A DNA stretch of 64,000 nt, taken from contig NC_081553.1 of the NCBI RefSeq assembly GCF_963082655.1, positions 153,990,941 to 154,054,940 of the forward strand, in the 5' to 3' direction. Source of the DNA: Stomoxys calcitrans (taxonomy: Eukaryota > Arthropoda > Insecta > Diptera > Muscidae). Positions 10,300-22,269 of the stretch are shown piece after piece. Every line of letters starts with the position of its first letter. Within the stretch, counting starts at the first letter, position 1. The position numbers and the translations under genes were made by a program. Below the pieces are notes generated by a model. The model saw only the letters and a list, made by a program, of their open reading frames with translations. It searched no databases and was not told the DNA's origin.

Positions 10300-10450
10300 T
10301 TTCACCATAGATTTGTTACGGGACACATAGGACTACGAGCTCACTTATGTAAAATCGGTGTGCCAAATGATAGCATGTGTAGAGCTTGCGTGGAAGATAA
10401 TGGGACGTTGGAGCATTTCCTGTGTCATTGCTCGGCTTTGTCTGAATTCG
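10300..10450 (+). pseudogene. Family B LINE C-terminal (CCHC) fragment
   Basis: The frame contains GHIGLRAHLCKIGVPNDSM, then CRACVEDNGTLEHFLCHCSA, the family B Cys/His block. It begins just outside the right arm of the palindrome. From 10450 to 10690 the sequence is not recognised. Confidence 0.75.
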
Positions 10451-10689
10451 AGTCAGAAACACCACATTTAATTAAAGGATGGGGACGAACGAGCTGGCAT
10501 CCCTCTAGTTTTTCGTCTCTTCCTCAATAATTAGCCTGACGACTAGTTGTGCGGTTGAAGCATTACTCTCGACTACAGGTGCCAATGCACCTCGCCTCTA
10601 TAGGAGGGGAGGACAACAGCTTATCTTCCCAATTTTTAAAGCCTGTAGTGTGATTTCAACAAGAATATATATATTTAATGGGGTCGTAA

Positions 10690-12078
10690 ATGGATGTCGC
10701 CGAATCCGATAAGCTTCCGGAATAAGTTGAAAACCAACTGGACAAAATTCGGAAGACTACGCAGAAGAAGACCTGGGCAAGTCCATGCATAGAGGACATT
10801 GACGACCATGTCAACAGGATTACGACTGCGCTGGTGGGGTCTTTCAAAGACACGGGCTGATTCGCAATATTGGATAAGAGGTCCGCAGACTTTGTAACAG
10901 AGCACGTGGTAAAAAATCATAAGTTTGTTGGGATGTATATTACATACGGCTCAAGGAATACAATAAAATTACCAGATCGGCAAAACGCGCCTCCAGCGAA
11001 CTGCTTAAATACAAACAGCATGCCAGACGTGGGGCACTATGCCGTAGGCTTGAAACGGGGCCTAAAACCAAGGAAAGCCCACTGGCCCAATACATTCTTA
11101 CACCTCAGTAGTTTGCTGGACTGCCATGGAGAATAAGTGCAAAGTAAGGTTCACGGAAAATGTTGTCTTGGCATAAGCGAAGCGATGAGGACCACGCCCA
11201 CTAGGGCACTGAAGACTATTCTAGATATCCGACCCATTGTCATACAGATTAAGTGTGTAGCTGTCATTTCGACTTAAGGTGATGGGATAATCGGTAGGGG
11301 TTAGGAGCAGGTCATACCATTTTGGTTTGATCGAGGCGAAGTTAGGAAACCCGGATAGATAAGAAGAGGTTTCCGATCGTGTACCTGAGATGACACTTTC
11401 GGCCGAGTGCGAGACACTGCTGCCAGAGGCCTAGTATGGACTGACGGAACTATGGTATTGCCATCAGGGAGATCGAGCTATACAGATGATTAAAGCTAGG
11501 TGACTGAGTGCTCCTAGGAGTCTACATTGAGAACCCAAGCACTGAGATCTGTTTCGACGATGAACGCATATGACAATGTGAACTGCGAAACTTCGGTAAG
11601 ACGGCTAAAAACCTATTGGGAGATCCGGATCATAAGCAGACGAAGCTATTACTGCAAGGAAGCAAGAAGGAGGTCAGTATAGCTTTCGGTATCATAACGG
11701 GATACATAGGACTACGAGCTCACTTATCCAAAATCGATGTGCCAAGTGATAGCATATGTTGGACATGTGGGGAAGATGAGGAGACGTTGGAGCTTTTCTT
11801 ATGTCATTGCCCGGCTTTCTCGGCTAAGAAACACCGGTACTTAGGTGGGAACACAATTCCAGACATGAACCAACTTAGGGGCGTGGCATGGAAAACAACT
11901 AAGGATTTTGTAAGTAGCACGGCATTCCTAACCTAGATTTTCTTTTTCGAAGTTACTTTTTAGTATTTAGAGAGCCTAACAAGCTGATTACTGGCTTAGG
12001 GTTATGTACATAGTGGCATGGGGCGGATTAATATCTACACCCTCTTTTCAACCTAAACTAACCTAAGCTAATCTTCCT
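10690..12078 (+). pseudogene. Family B LINE, internally deleted copy
   Basis: Order on plus: endonuclease-RT linker (NPISFRNKLKTNWTKFGRL at about 10700), degraded thumb and RNase H region with WTAMENKCKV at 11120, and then the C-terminal block GYIGLRAHLSKIDVPSDSIC and EETLELFLCHCPAFS at 11700-11820. The 3' tail has CACCCTCTTTTCAACCT and short ACCTA repeats to about 12075. The catalytic palm (TPQG and YADD) is absent, so an internal deletion removed the core of the polymerase. Stops are frequent. Type: LOA/R1-like LINE relic. Confidence 0.7.
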
Positions 12079-12269
12079 TTCTACGGCCCCTGTAAGTTTC
12101 AGTTTGGTCTGTTGTGGCAGAAATTTGGTACTTAAATTCCATATAGGACTTCAACTTAGCTCGTTTTGTGTAAACCTTTAGCAGAATCCATGGTGGTGGG
12201 TTCCCTAGGTTCGACTTAACTTAGCAGGCTTTTAATTGTTTTTGTATTATCTTTATTTACTTTGCTTTA

Positions 12270-12560
12270 ATAGGCAATGACTGAACATTTTTCCCATTAA
12301 CGGAATATAGAATAGATTTCCAAGCGCCTGGACCATCTACGATTTTCCTCTAATCTCTGACACCAAGTTTCGAGACGTCTTTCACCACCTAATTTTTACA
12401 CAGGAGTTTTGTTCGTCCCGGTTTGTGTATGCCACAAAAAACTTCTTCGCTAGAGCTTCTTCGTTTATTCTGACAGCATGACCTAGCCAACGAAACCGAC
12501 TAACAATGCAGTGGTTCATACGACACCGATATTCTCTTTTCAACGGTTACCCTGCATGTA
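12270..12560 (-). pseudogene. Family C LINE 3' end relic, unoccupied at the Tc1 site
   Basis: The minus strand reads RFRWLGHAVRINEEALAKKF, matching the family C C-terminus at 35400. CCTCTAATCTCTGACACC at 12341-12358 is the uninterrupted form of the sequence split by the Tc1-like element at 2017/3659, so this copy shows the empty site. Confidence 0.7.
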
Positions 12561-13250
12561 TACCTCTCTATGTAAGTCAAATAGCTTATGTACAGACATA
12601 GTTCACATTAGCATAAAAAATATTTAATCGAATCATATGATGGTGGGATGGTATGACACAGAGTAGCTCCCGAATACTTTTTTTTAAAATTTAAGGTCAA
12701 AACATCTTAGAGTGGGTTGTAGTGGTGACTCGTTACTGCCTCTTACTTCCACATGGGCTGTGGTATCAAGAGTCGTGTAGACTTTTAATTATTACAAGCC
12801 CGGATCGTCATGGAAACCAGTGGACATAAACGTCAATCTAAAATAATCCACATATATATTCAAATAAGCTTTGAAATTCCAGTGTGGGAAAATTAAGAAT
12901 TGTATGCAAATCGTCTCCAAAAAGCTGGCCACTGGAAAAATGTTCCAAGCCCCCGAGCTTTTACAATTATAGTTTCCTATTGGAAATCATACAGTGGGAA
13001 GAAAAACTGATTGTATGTTTCACATTTTGCATATCTTTCGAATAGAAAAAATAAAAAAAGATTTTGCTCTATTTCAGTTTCAATTTCTTAAATATTAATT
13101 TCTTTTTTCAAAGCTCTTTCGTTTTGATAACAAATACTGAAAATATTAAAAGAAATTCTCCTGAAAATATGTACAAATATTATTTGCACATGCACTCAGA
13201 TTTGTACTTTTATAATAATTTATGTATATTGTTTGTATTTTAAACCTTAT
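12560..13250. other. No gene seen, AT-rich
   Basis: No open frame or repeat family is recognised across this stretch. Confidence 0.3.
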
Positions 13251-13257
13251 TCATAAC

Positions 13258-14079
13258 TGGAGATGCGTTTCTACCGGGTAAATACCCAACGCTTGGTAAA
13301 ATCCCCATCAAATATCCTTTCCGGGTATTTATTGGGTGCAGATATGACCATATCTGTATATTGCCCCAGGTTAAGTCGTTAAAGGCAAATAGCAATCAAA
13401 CTAATGACATATTTTATCCATTAATCAACCATTGACATCTATATCCACACCCAGGTTCAGCCGTTTATGCAAATACCAAACAAACTAGTGGCTTATTTTA
13501 TCCGCCATTAACAACTATGAAAAATGCTCCTTTTATAGGCTCATTACACTATATCAGCAGATCGGTCTATATGGCAGCTATATCCAAATATGGTCCGATC
13601 TGGACCACATTTGACAGGAATGGGTAGGGGACTACCACAACATACTGTGCCTAATTTCATCGAATTCGGGTAAAAAATGGATCTTTTATGGCCTCAATAC
13701 CTCTTTATCGGGAGATTGGGCGGTCTATAGGGCAGCTATATCCAAATATAGTCCGATCTGAACCACACTTCACAGAAATAGGTAGGGGTCAACTAGAACT
13801 CACTGTGGCAAATTTCATCAAAATCGGATGAAAAATTACCAATTTATTACCTCAAGACTTTAAGTCTGGAAATCGGTCTATATAACGGCTATATATAACT
13901 AAAATCCAATTTCATGGCCAGGTTTCAGGTTTATATACAAAAAATACGAAATCATCAAAAATTGTCCGGAAAATGTTTTTATTTCCATGATACCTGCAAA
14001 ATTATAAATACCCAGCTTTTGGGTATAAATGGGTAAATACCCAATTTACCTTTTGAGTATTTACGCACAGCCCATCTCT
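13258..14079. mobile_element. Non-autonomous hAT-type element (822 bp) with 8-bp duplication
   Basis: The ends are TGGAGATGCG and, inverted, AGAGATGGGC, a loose match to hAT tips. Flanking octamers are TTCATAAC (13250-13257) and ATCATAAC (14080-14087), 7 of 8 identical, with T at position 2 and A at position 7 as hAT elements prefer. GGGTAAATACCC-type inverted words lie near both ends (13279, 14028). The interior carries a diverged family H segment (13540-13930) and no transposase. It would depend on an enzyme made elsewhere. Confidence 0.55.
13540..13930 (-). repeat. Diverged family H segment inside the hAT-type element
   Basis: GGTCTATATGGCAGCTATAT and GGTCTATAGGGCAGCTATAT recur about 158 bp apart, with a third weaker unit about 155 bp on. 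This is the inverse of the TATAGCTGCCATATAGACC unit of the variant at 57100-57750. Confidence 0.65.
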
Positions 14080-14281
14080 ATCATAACCTATTATTTTACG
14101 AAGATAAATTTTATCTGAAGGCTATTGCTCATTAATTTAATATTAACTAGCCCACCCAGCCACGCTCCGCTTTTACAATACATAAAACAAAAATGTTCTT
14201 ATATTTGTAATCTAAACTTCTTGGTTTCATGGTTGCATCTTTGCTTCAAAGACGTGTGTACAATATTGCAAATAAGTTACA

Positions 14282-14665
14282 CTCAGAGAAATTTGTTATT
14301 AAATCAACAAAAAAGTTTGGAGTAACAGCAGATAGTTTGCTGGAAATGGGAAAGCAAACATTTTTTGCAAAAAATGTCAAACATATGTTAAACATCATAA
14401 ATGCTTTGAGAAGTTGAATATTTCAGTTTAATTTTTTGAGTTTCAAAACTCATTTTGATCAAATTTTTACAACAAAATTTCTAGTAAAATCATATTTAAG
14501 ATTTTAAACCAAAAATATGCATCTAAATTTGTCACAAATTTACATAAATATGTAAGATTACTACTATTGTTAGGAAGTTCAAACAGTTGATACTGTTTCG
14601 TGCTATGTTAACAATTTTCATTATAAAATGAGCTAAGACTATTTGCTGATATCAGAAAACTTATT
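14282..14665. repeat. Possible MITE with CAGAGAAAT ends
   Basis: CAGAGAAATTTGTT at 14286 and the inverse of CAGAGAAATAAGTT at about 14655 face each other. The same CTCAGAGAA word occurs alone at 28464. No clear target duplication. Confidence 0.35.
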
Positions 14666-14669
14666 TCTC

Positions 14670-16165
14670 TGGGTTAAATAATAAATATTTTGAAGCCTTC
14701 TTGGAAGCCTACATTCTTATGGTTTTTTATGGCTTATCGTATACCACTCCTCGAATTCGTACTCCACTTGTACATGATCTAAAATCTTTCTGTCCTCACT
14801 TATAAGGACTTTAATTAAAATTAAAATGTTATGATCGACTAAAGGTCCGTTTAATAGTATCTTGAGGACAGGTGGTTGCGCAAATACTTGATTTTATATG
14901 GTCAATGTCAGTCCGTACTTTTCTTCTAAAACCCTTTGATTTTATACCAAGTTAGACGGCCTTTTAGATACCTGGCCCAAATTTTTGTTATCATATTCGT
15001 ACAATGTTCTCAAATATCTTGAATTGAACCCCATTTCGTCATAATTTTCTTTTTAATGTTTGGTTGATAAAATACTTCTAAAACCCTCATAATTGAGTGC
15101 CTATCATGATCGTTGCTTTTAGAGGCTGGGATGATCTCTAGATACATGACGCCGTATTGCTATGTCAAATTCGCTATACCTTCCATTTGAGACACCGTAC
15201 GACTTTAACCAGCTATCTCTTTAATTTTCACTTCTATGCGTAAAAATAATAAGTTACACCCACCCACCTACTGTATACGACCTGTACTGCATTCAGCGGG
15301 AAAATTGAAAAGTGTTCCGAAAATCAGGGCTAATATAAGGCATACAAGAGCACTCCTTCTTCATTTCTAGAAAGGTCCAAAAAACATTACATATTCCTTT
15401 CGAGAATGGTTTGTAATAATATTTTAAAATCAAATATCAAATATATCGGGTAGTATTTTCATGTAAATCTATTATTTCACTTTTTTCATACTTTGTGTTG
15501 ACTTATCTCCATAATTCCATTAAAATTTGGAAATTTTTTAGAATGGCTCTTCATTCACATAAGATACCAGCCATATTTTCTAATCGATCTTAACGTGAAT
15601 TAATTTATAATCACAAGCTTGCTTTATTCATTGAACGCTATCTTGGTACATAAACGAAAAAAGGGTGGTTGGACATCGACGAATAAGAATGCCTAGACGT
15701 TTAAGATAGTAAAATAAGACCTTCATGACTCATCTGTCATTTAATGATTTTCTCTTTAAATCGCTGTCATGGCAGCCCCAACGAAAATTTTTTGGGGCTG
15801 CCAAATCTTCATTTGTGGTCCGATTTTCAATATTCCGCTTGAGGTATACAGTATTTTCCCTGGTTTTGGAGATATTCAACTTTTAATTTTTTTGTTGCAA
15901 TTTTGATCGAGATCTGATTTGCATTTGTGATTCGATATTAATTTTCATGCATGATTTGGACTTGTGACAAAATTTACAACAACTTTGTCGCAGCAACGGT
16001 CCACATCTGATTTAAAAAAAAGTTTGGAAGTCAAAAAATGTGAAAAAGTGTATTTTTTGGATTTTTTAGTAAAAACAAGTCTTTTTTGAAAAAACTTGCT
16101 TTAATAGCTTAATTTTTTGTTTTTTGCTTGTGAAGGGGATATATAGTAGATGATTTTTATAACAA
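14670..16165. other. No gene seen, AT-rich
   Basis: About 1.5 kb without a recognisable coding block or strong repeat on either strand. Confidence 0.3.
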
Positions 16166-16168
16166 ACT

Positions 16169-17380
16169 AGCTGACCCGGGTCCGCTCCGCTGAGCCTTCT
16201 TTTACTTTATATGGACCAAAAGTTTCCTTGGAATATTTATTTTCGACAATTAAAGATCTTTTAGTGAAATACCATGCTACGAAAATAGTATATCGCTTGA
16301 CTAACAGTTTAACAATATAAGTGCCTTTATGTGGATCCCATACGATCTTTATTGGTCTACGAATTTAAGTTTGGATGTAAGGTGATGTCTGATTTAGTGG
16401 TGTTTTCGGGGGAGAGGTGGTCCCCCAGATACTTGGCCCTAAAAAAATATCAGCATCGTGCTCTTGTCTCAAATACCATTTATTTAAACCTCATATTGCT
16501 ATAAGGAGTTTACAGGATGAGGCGTCCCCCAAACACATGGCCCCAAAATAGGTTATCAAATTCGTTTTCTAATCTTAAATACCTTTCATTTGAGCCACAT
16601 ATTGGCATGGTCGAAAAAATTTTTGCCTTTGGGGATGTTTTGGGAAAGGGGTGATACCCTTACTACATGGTCCAACATTTGGATATCAAATTCGTATTCT
16701 ACTTCCAAATACCTTTATTTGAGCCCCATATTGCGATGGTCACTAAAAAATTGCTGATTGTGGGGTATTTTGGGAAAGCGGTAGACCCCCAGAAAATTGG
16801 TCCCGAAAGTGGGTATCAATTCTTGCTCTACCGCCCAATACCTTTCATTTAAGCCCCACATTGTCATGGTCGGTAAATATGCCCGATTTAGGGTTGTTTG
16901 GTGTCCCCATAAACACTTTTCCCGAATATTGATATCAGATTCGTGCTTTACTTCCAAAGACCTTTCAATTTGAGCCCCATATTGCTATGGTCGTAAATTT
17001 ATCCCCATTGGGGGATGTTTTTGGGGAGAGGCGGCCCCCAAACACTTGGTTCCATATTTGAATATCATATTCGAATTCTACACTCAAATACCTTTTATTT
17101 AAGCCCCATATTACCATGGTCAGTAACTAAGTCCTGTTTGGGGGTGTTTTGGGGAAGGGGTGGACCCCAGAAACGTGGTCCCACATTTGGATATCAGATT
17201 CCTATTCTACTCGTAAATACCTTCAATTTGAGTCCCATATTGCTATGGTCGGTAAATACATCCGATTTAGGGGTGTTTTGGGGCTTGGGGTGGTCCCCCT
17301 AGCACTTGGTCCGATTTCGTTTAAATCGCACCACCCATCTCCGAGATATGGCGTTACTGAAAATTAGGATAAGGGGGAGG

Positions 17381-17420
<40 letters not shown>

Positions 17421-17595
17421 TTAGATATCAAAAAATGTTGTACCCTATTTTCACCACGGGGTCAATATGTACCATCTGTGAAAATTTCAAGAAAGTCGGT
17501 TCAGCCGTTTCTGAGTCTAGAAACAACACACAAACATACAAACAAACAAACAAATCACCAAACAAACACAAATTGATTTTTATATATAAGATTTC
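16169..17595 (+). repeat. Dispersed element with seven or more 125-bp degenerate tandem units
   Basis: It opens CTAGCTGACCCGGGTCCGCT and closes with TTTTTATATATAAGATT. Between them the phrase GAGCCCCATATTGCTATGGT (and variants) recurs near 16490, 16599, 16722, 16853, 16975, 17103 and 17231, spacing 109-131. A 37-base C run sits at 17383-17419, followed by the conserved GAAAGTCGGTTCAGCCGTTT near the 3' end. A second copy is split across 30600-33540 and an inverse fragment lies at 54480-54850. It encodes nothing visible. Confidence 0.7.
17383..17419 (+). repeat. Poly-C tract
   Basis: Thirty-seven consecutive C residues, preceded by GGGGGAGGGT. Its length should be treated as uncertain. Confidence 0.9.
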
Positions 17596-17763
17596 AACAA
17601 TATATGTCAACTAAAACGGATGCTATATGTACTTCAAAATAGGCAGTTTTTGTTAGAAATTGGAAAAACCCCTCGAGTACAAAATTTCCTTATTTTAACA
17701 TATATCCTCTAAGCCCATGCAAAAAATATCTTACACTTTCCAATATTTGTAGCCTCCACATAT

Positions 17764-19960
17764 ACTAGGTTAGGTTAGGTTTAAAAGAGGGTGCAGATTT
17801 TAATCCGATTAATTAAAAATTATAAAGTAACCTCTAAAAAGAAAATTTTATGTTCGGAATTCCGTGCTACATACAAAATTCTTAATTGTTTTCAATACCA
17901 CTCCCCTACGTTGGTTCATGTCTGATATTGTGTCTCCACCTAAGTACCGGTATCTGTTGGACGCGAAAGCCGGGAAATGACAAAGGAAATGCTCCAACGT
18001 CTCAACATAGTACGCTCCTGAATGTGACACTTCCAATTCAGTTTCCTGTCCAAGATCACTCCTAAGTATTTGACCTTGTCAGATATCGAAATCATCTTAT
18101 TGAGGAAACGTGGTGCGTTAAATTGACCCACCTTCGTCTTCCACGTGAACAGGCATATTTCAGCCTTCTCTCGGTTAACATTGAGACCTCTGGGTCTAGC
18201 CCAGTCATATGCCATATGCAAGACCCTTTTGGCCCTTCTGCATAGCTCGTTCGGATCCTTACCCCTTAGAAGTATTAAACATCGTAACATGCGTAGCAGA
18301 CGGGTTCAAATCCCTCCTCACTCAGCATCCTTAATAGGTCATTTATGGTGGTCACCTGAGTGGCGATAAAATGCTCCCCTGTGGCGTGCCCTGTGCCACT
18401 TTCTCCTTTAAATATATTCCATGGGACACACATTTTATCCACCTGTTCCTTAGCATATGGTTTATCCTGTCTCTAAGGACCGGGATTAGTGTAACGGTGC
18501 GCAAATTGTTAAAATCCCCCTCGATGTCAATGCATACCGCCAGTATATACGTTTTGGCATCGAAGGATTCTTCTATTTTATGCACAACCTCGTGCAGGGC
18601 AGTCTCCACCGACCTTCCCTTGATATAGGCACGCTGCTTGTATTTGAGCAGTTCGCTGGATGTCATACTCTTTATCCACAATACGTTCCATGGTTTTGAG
18701 TAGAGAGGATGTAAGGCTTTTGGGTCTGTAGGCCTTTGGTGTCGCATAACTTGCCTTGCCGGGCTTGGGTATAAAAACCACCCTTACCTCCTACCAGGCT
18801 TTCGGAGTATATGAAAGTCCTAGGCACGCTGTGAAAATTTTTGCCAGACGAGGCGCCCGATATTCTGCCTCTTTCTGCAGTAGCGCCGGAAATATTCCAT
18901 CAGTTCCGGGTGATTTAAATGGTTTGTAGCTCCTCAAGAATTCCTTCGCCATAAATTCCGTTATTATAAATTTCAATCAACGTGATTATTACAAGAGCCC
19001 GGTGTCTCCGTGAGTCCCTTCGTATCCTGTGGAAAATGGGTTTTCATCAAAGGCCTCAACATGTCCTCCGTTGTCTCTGCTCTAACTCCCATGTCGTCCA
19101 CTAAAGTTTCAGTTTCGACATGGGTTTTTGAGAGAAACTTTTTTATCTTGGCGGCGTCATTAACGCTATCGACCTGTTCTCAGAAAAATTTCCAGGAGGC
19201 ACGTTTTGCCGCTCTGGTAATCTTATTGTATTCTTTGAGCCGTGTTAATACACATCCCAATAAACTTTCGCTTTTTTACGACATGCTCTGTAAAAATGTC
19301 TGCGAACCTCTTTTCCAATATTGCGAATCTCCCCGGTCATCCAGGGTTTTTGTTGGGCTGATTTCCTTTCCCGAAGAGACAACTATCCTTGAAGGACCCC
19401 ACCACTGTAATCGTAAGCCTGTTGACATTTTCATCAATCTCTTCTATGCTAGGACAATCTAAGTTATCTTGCCTTGTCTTCTTCTGAGTAGCCTTCCGAA
19501 TTTTGTCCAGATGGTTTTCAACTTATTCTGGAAGCTTATCGGATTCGGCGCTGGCCGTGTTATTCTAAACCTAATGTAGCGATGGTCAGAGAAAGAGTGT
19601 TCCATGGAGACCCTCCAATCCTGAACCTCATCGATCAGATTTTCTGAACATATCGTCACGTCTAATACCACATCCCTAGTCCTTATAATGTTGGGCTTAT
19701 AATGTTGGTACAACTCCACGAAATGTGGTGAGAGTTCGCATCGCACCCTGTTAGTATCTCGTTTCCTGTCTGTTTTGTTTTCCTCACTAGCCGTTGCAGC
19801 TCAGACGTGGGCGGCGGTGTCGGAGAATCGAAAGGCAGATAAAGTGATGCCAGGTATGCTCCACCGTTTTCCTGCCTCACCACTGTTGCATCCGACGTTG
19901 ACAACTCTGTTTTGTTATGACTTCCAACAGATGTACAAAGTATGTTTCAAAGCGTTCCAT
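17764..19960 (-). pseudogene. Family B LINE, longest copy, degenerate
   Basis: Reading the minus strand, the endonuclease core GCDANSHHISW lies at about 19745. Its end, SDHRYIRF, follows near 19570, then the linker PISFQNKLKTIWTKFGRL. RT fingers follow (SYKPFKSPGTDGIFPALLQK near 18910, MVFIPKPGKASYATPKAYRP near 18780), then KGRSVETALHEVVHKIEESF, motif A IDIEGDFNNL and AQGTPQGSILSPL near 18400. The YADD box is destroyed (CYACYDV near 18285), then come RPRGLNVNREKAEICLF and VKYLGVILDRKLNWKCHI. Next is a deletion removing RNase H, then TLEHFLCHFPAF and a 3' tail of AGGTTAGGTTAGG type at 17765-17780. The domain order is that of a LOA/R1-like LINE. Confidence 0.8.
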
Positions 19961-19969
19961 AACCTAATA

Positions 19970-20190
19970 TAAACCGATCTGGGATCATGACTTCTTGAGC
20001 CTCTAGAGGGCGCAATTATTATCTGATTTGGCTGAATTTTCTACAACGGTTTCTCCCATGACCTTCACGTCTGAAACAGCAGAACAGGGATACCGGGAAA
20101 AGAACTCGACAAATTTGATCCATGATGGAGGGTATATAAGATTCGGCCCGGCCGAACTTAGTACACTTTTACTTGTTTTTATTTAAATGT
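19970..20190 (+). repeat. Family H repeat, 3' end fragment
   Basis: It contains one unit (AATATAAACCGATCTGGGAT) and the full end GGAGGGTATATAAGATTCGG, then the CCCGGCCGAACTT hairpin and ACTTGTTT. Confidence 0.85.
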
Positions 20191-20199
20191 GGATGCTGC

Positions 20200-22180
20200 A
20201 ACAATTTTGCATCAATCATATTTGAAATACCAAGCAATTACACAAAAAATTCAACCTTGTCCAACTTGCTTTGGGATAACTCTTCCCTTACTTATGAAGC
20301 TGCACAAACTTTGTTAACCGAATATACTGAAACAAAATTCGAGTGAAAATTAAAAATGCAGAAAAATAAAAATTCAAAATTTTGTTAAAGTTTTTCTACG
20401 TTAAGAAACAATCGGTGAAGCGTTCTAAAGATAAATTCAAACTGAAATATTCGCAATGGCTTAAAGAGACCGTGGAGATTTAATGTTATGATAAACGAGA
20501 ACGCCCACATAAGAATATGATGACTTAATGGTGCTATCGAAAAAAACGTCTTTCATCAAAACTTTCATCGATGTCATCTGTAGAAGTTACGGACACCATC
20601 AAGGAAATGTTGAAGAGGGATGGTCAACTAAAACTCAACTAATACTTCCTTCTGCATCACCCACACGCCTAAGAAGAATTGTTAATTGTTAATTGCCATT
20701 GAATCTGCGTTTACAAACGAAGAAGCTATTGCCCTCATGTTGCAACTTGGACTTAGCCGAGATTTTTATATGATACTGAGGAATGGATTTACAACCAAAG
20801 GTGTTAACGTTTCACCTTCATATAGTACTTTGCAACAAACGAAGGAAAACATTCTACCAGCACCTATATTAGTTTCAAGCTACAAAGCGATAAGGATAAT
20901 TTCAACGCTTTCAATACAACTGAAAAAAATTAACTAAAGCAGAGTTGAAATAATATGCAAATGGGTGGTGGCTTATCAACACTTCCAGATTATAAGCAAA
21001 AAAAAATTTTTGTAGACCGATTTGCTTTGAATAGATGAAAAAGTCTTCAGCCAATACACAAGTGTTAGTTCAACGAATTGAGATGGAGTTTAAAAACTTG
21101 GAACCAATCACCGTCGAAATAATGGAATATTCCTTTCGAATTGGATTCGATATGAAACTAACGATAATAGACGGAAAAGTAAGCAAAGCTATAACTGGAA
21201 CGTCATCAACATGAAGATGGGGAATTTGTGAAAAAAAGAGTTCCAAATTTTTGGATTCGTCAAACGCCTTTGAAATTAGGGAAGAAGCTTTGCAATTTGG
21301 ATTATTTTCTAAGCATGCACGCATACGGCTTTTGGAACATTCCCTACACTTGGCAGACGATTTAAAATATCATTTATTATATTTGTCGATAAAAAAAATT
21401 GGAAAGCTTTGGAAAAGAAGAGAATACAAGATGAGTTTAATTCTCGGTCAGGGCTTGAAATCGATAAGCCACTATATGGCTATGGAAGCACAAACGATAG
21501 TAATACTGCAAAACGCTTTTCAAAGATTCTGAAACCACATTAAAAATTACAGGAATCAACCAAATCTTAATTAAAAAAAACTATCTTCACTCCTTAGAAA
21601 GTTAGTGTGCTTTCGACAGACGGACGGACATGGCTAGATTGGTTTAAAATTACATGATGATCAAGAATATATACTTTATGGGGTCTCATACGCATATTTC
21701 GAGGTGTTACAAACAGAATGACGAAATTAGTATACCCCCATCCTATGGTGGAGGGTATAATAAATATCATTTTAATGGCGATAAATAGCAACACCAAATT
21801 AATGCTGAGAAATTTGGCAACTACTGCTCAGAGGTTTCGAATTTATATACAAATTTTTGTCCATGGAAGCCAATGACACCGACGCTTCATAAGATCTTGT
21901 ATCATGTAAAATCATAATAGGAAATAACATTCTTCCTTTGGGCGAACTTACGAAAGAATCACAAGAGGTAAGAAAAGAAATTCAGCAGTTCCACACAAGA
22001 CAAGGTTCCAAGATGATGATATATTTTATGATATATTTTAAAAACTTCTGTAGAAATCGGTGGTTCTGCTACAAAAGTTTAACATTCAATAATGCAAAAG
22101 AATTCGAGGATTTGATCTATATTTTAGATTGAGATAGCAATACAGACGACTACTTTCAAGAAATAAACTAATTTAATAAT
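20200..22180 (+). pseudogene. Decayed transposase-like gene with RAG1/Transib-like C-terminal motifs
   Basis: Broken frames on plus keep a fixed order of blocks: KKRLSSKLSSMSSVEVTDT (about 20540), NGFTTKGVNVSPSYSTLQQT (20787-20846), LFSKHARIRLLEHSLHLADD (about 21301), GYGSTNDSNTAKRF (21478-21519), and then after an insertion (21585-21780) TPTLHKILYHVK (about 21870) and ILPLGELTKESQEVRKEIQQ (about 21930-21990). I recall an insect transposase-like family with the same blocks (NDGNTARRFF; HKxLxHG; LPIGxxSEEAQExRNK). Its last block resembles the region around the catalytic Glu of RAG1 and Transib. Here the Glu-bearing SEE reads TKE, and several stops occur. Family placement is from memory and unproven. 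Confidence 0.45.
21585..21780 (-). repeat. Family H repeat, head fragment inserted in the transposase relic
   Basis: In reverse it runs from TATACCCTCCACCATAGGAT through TGACGAAATTAG and ATATATTCTTGATCATCATG to CCATGTCCGTCCGTCTGTCG. Coding similarity of the relic resumes on its far side, so the head interrupts an older gene. Confidence 0.8.
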
Positions 22181-22269
22181 ATAATAATAAATGTGTATAG
22201 TCTCCTAAAGAATGTATCATAAGATAAAATTTTACATGTATATTATAAAGAAAGTTAATACCAAATTTT

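Noticed and set aside
17306..17614. Proline-rich open frame
   Set aside because: Created by the 37-base C run and the repeat element's 3' end; no domain.
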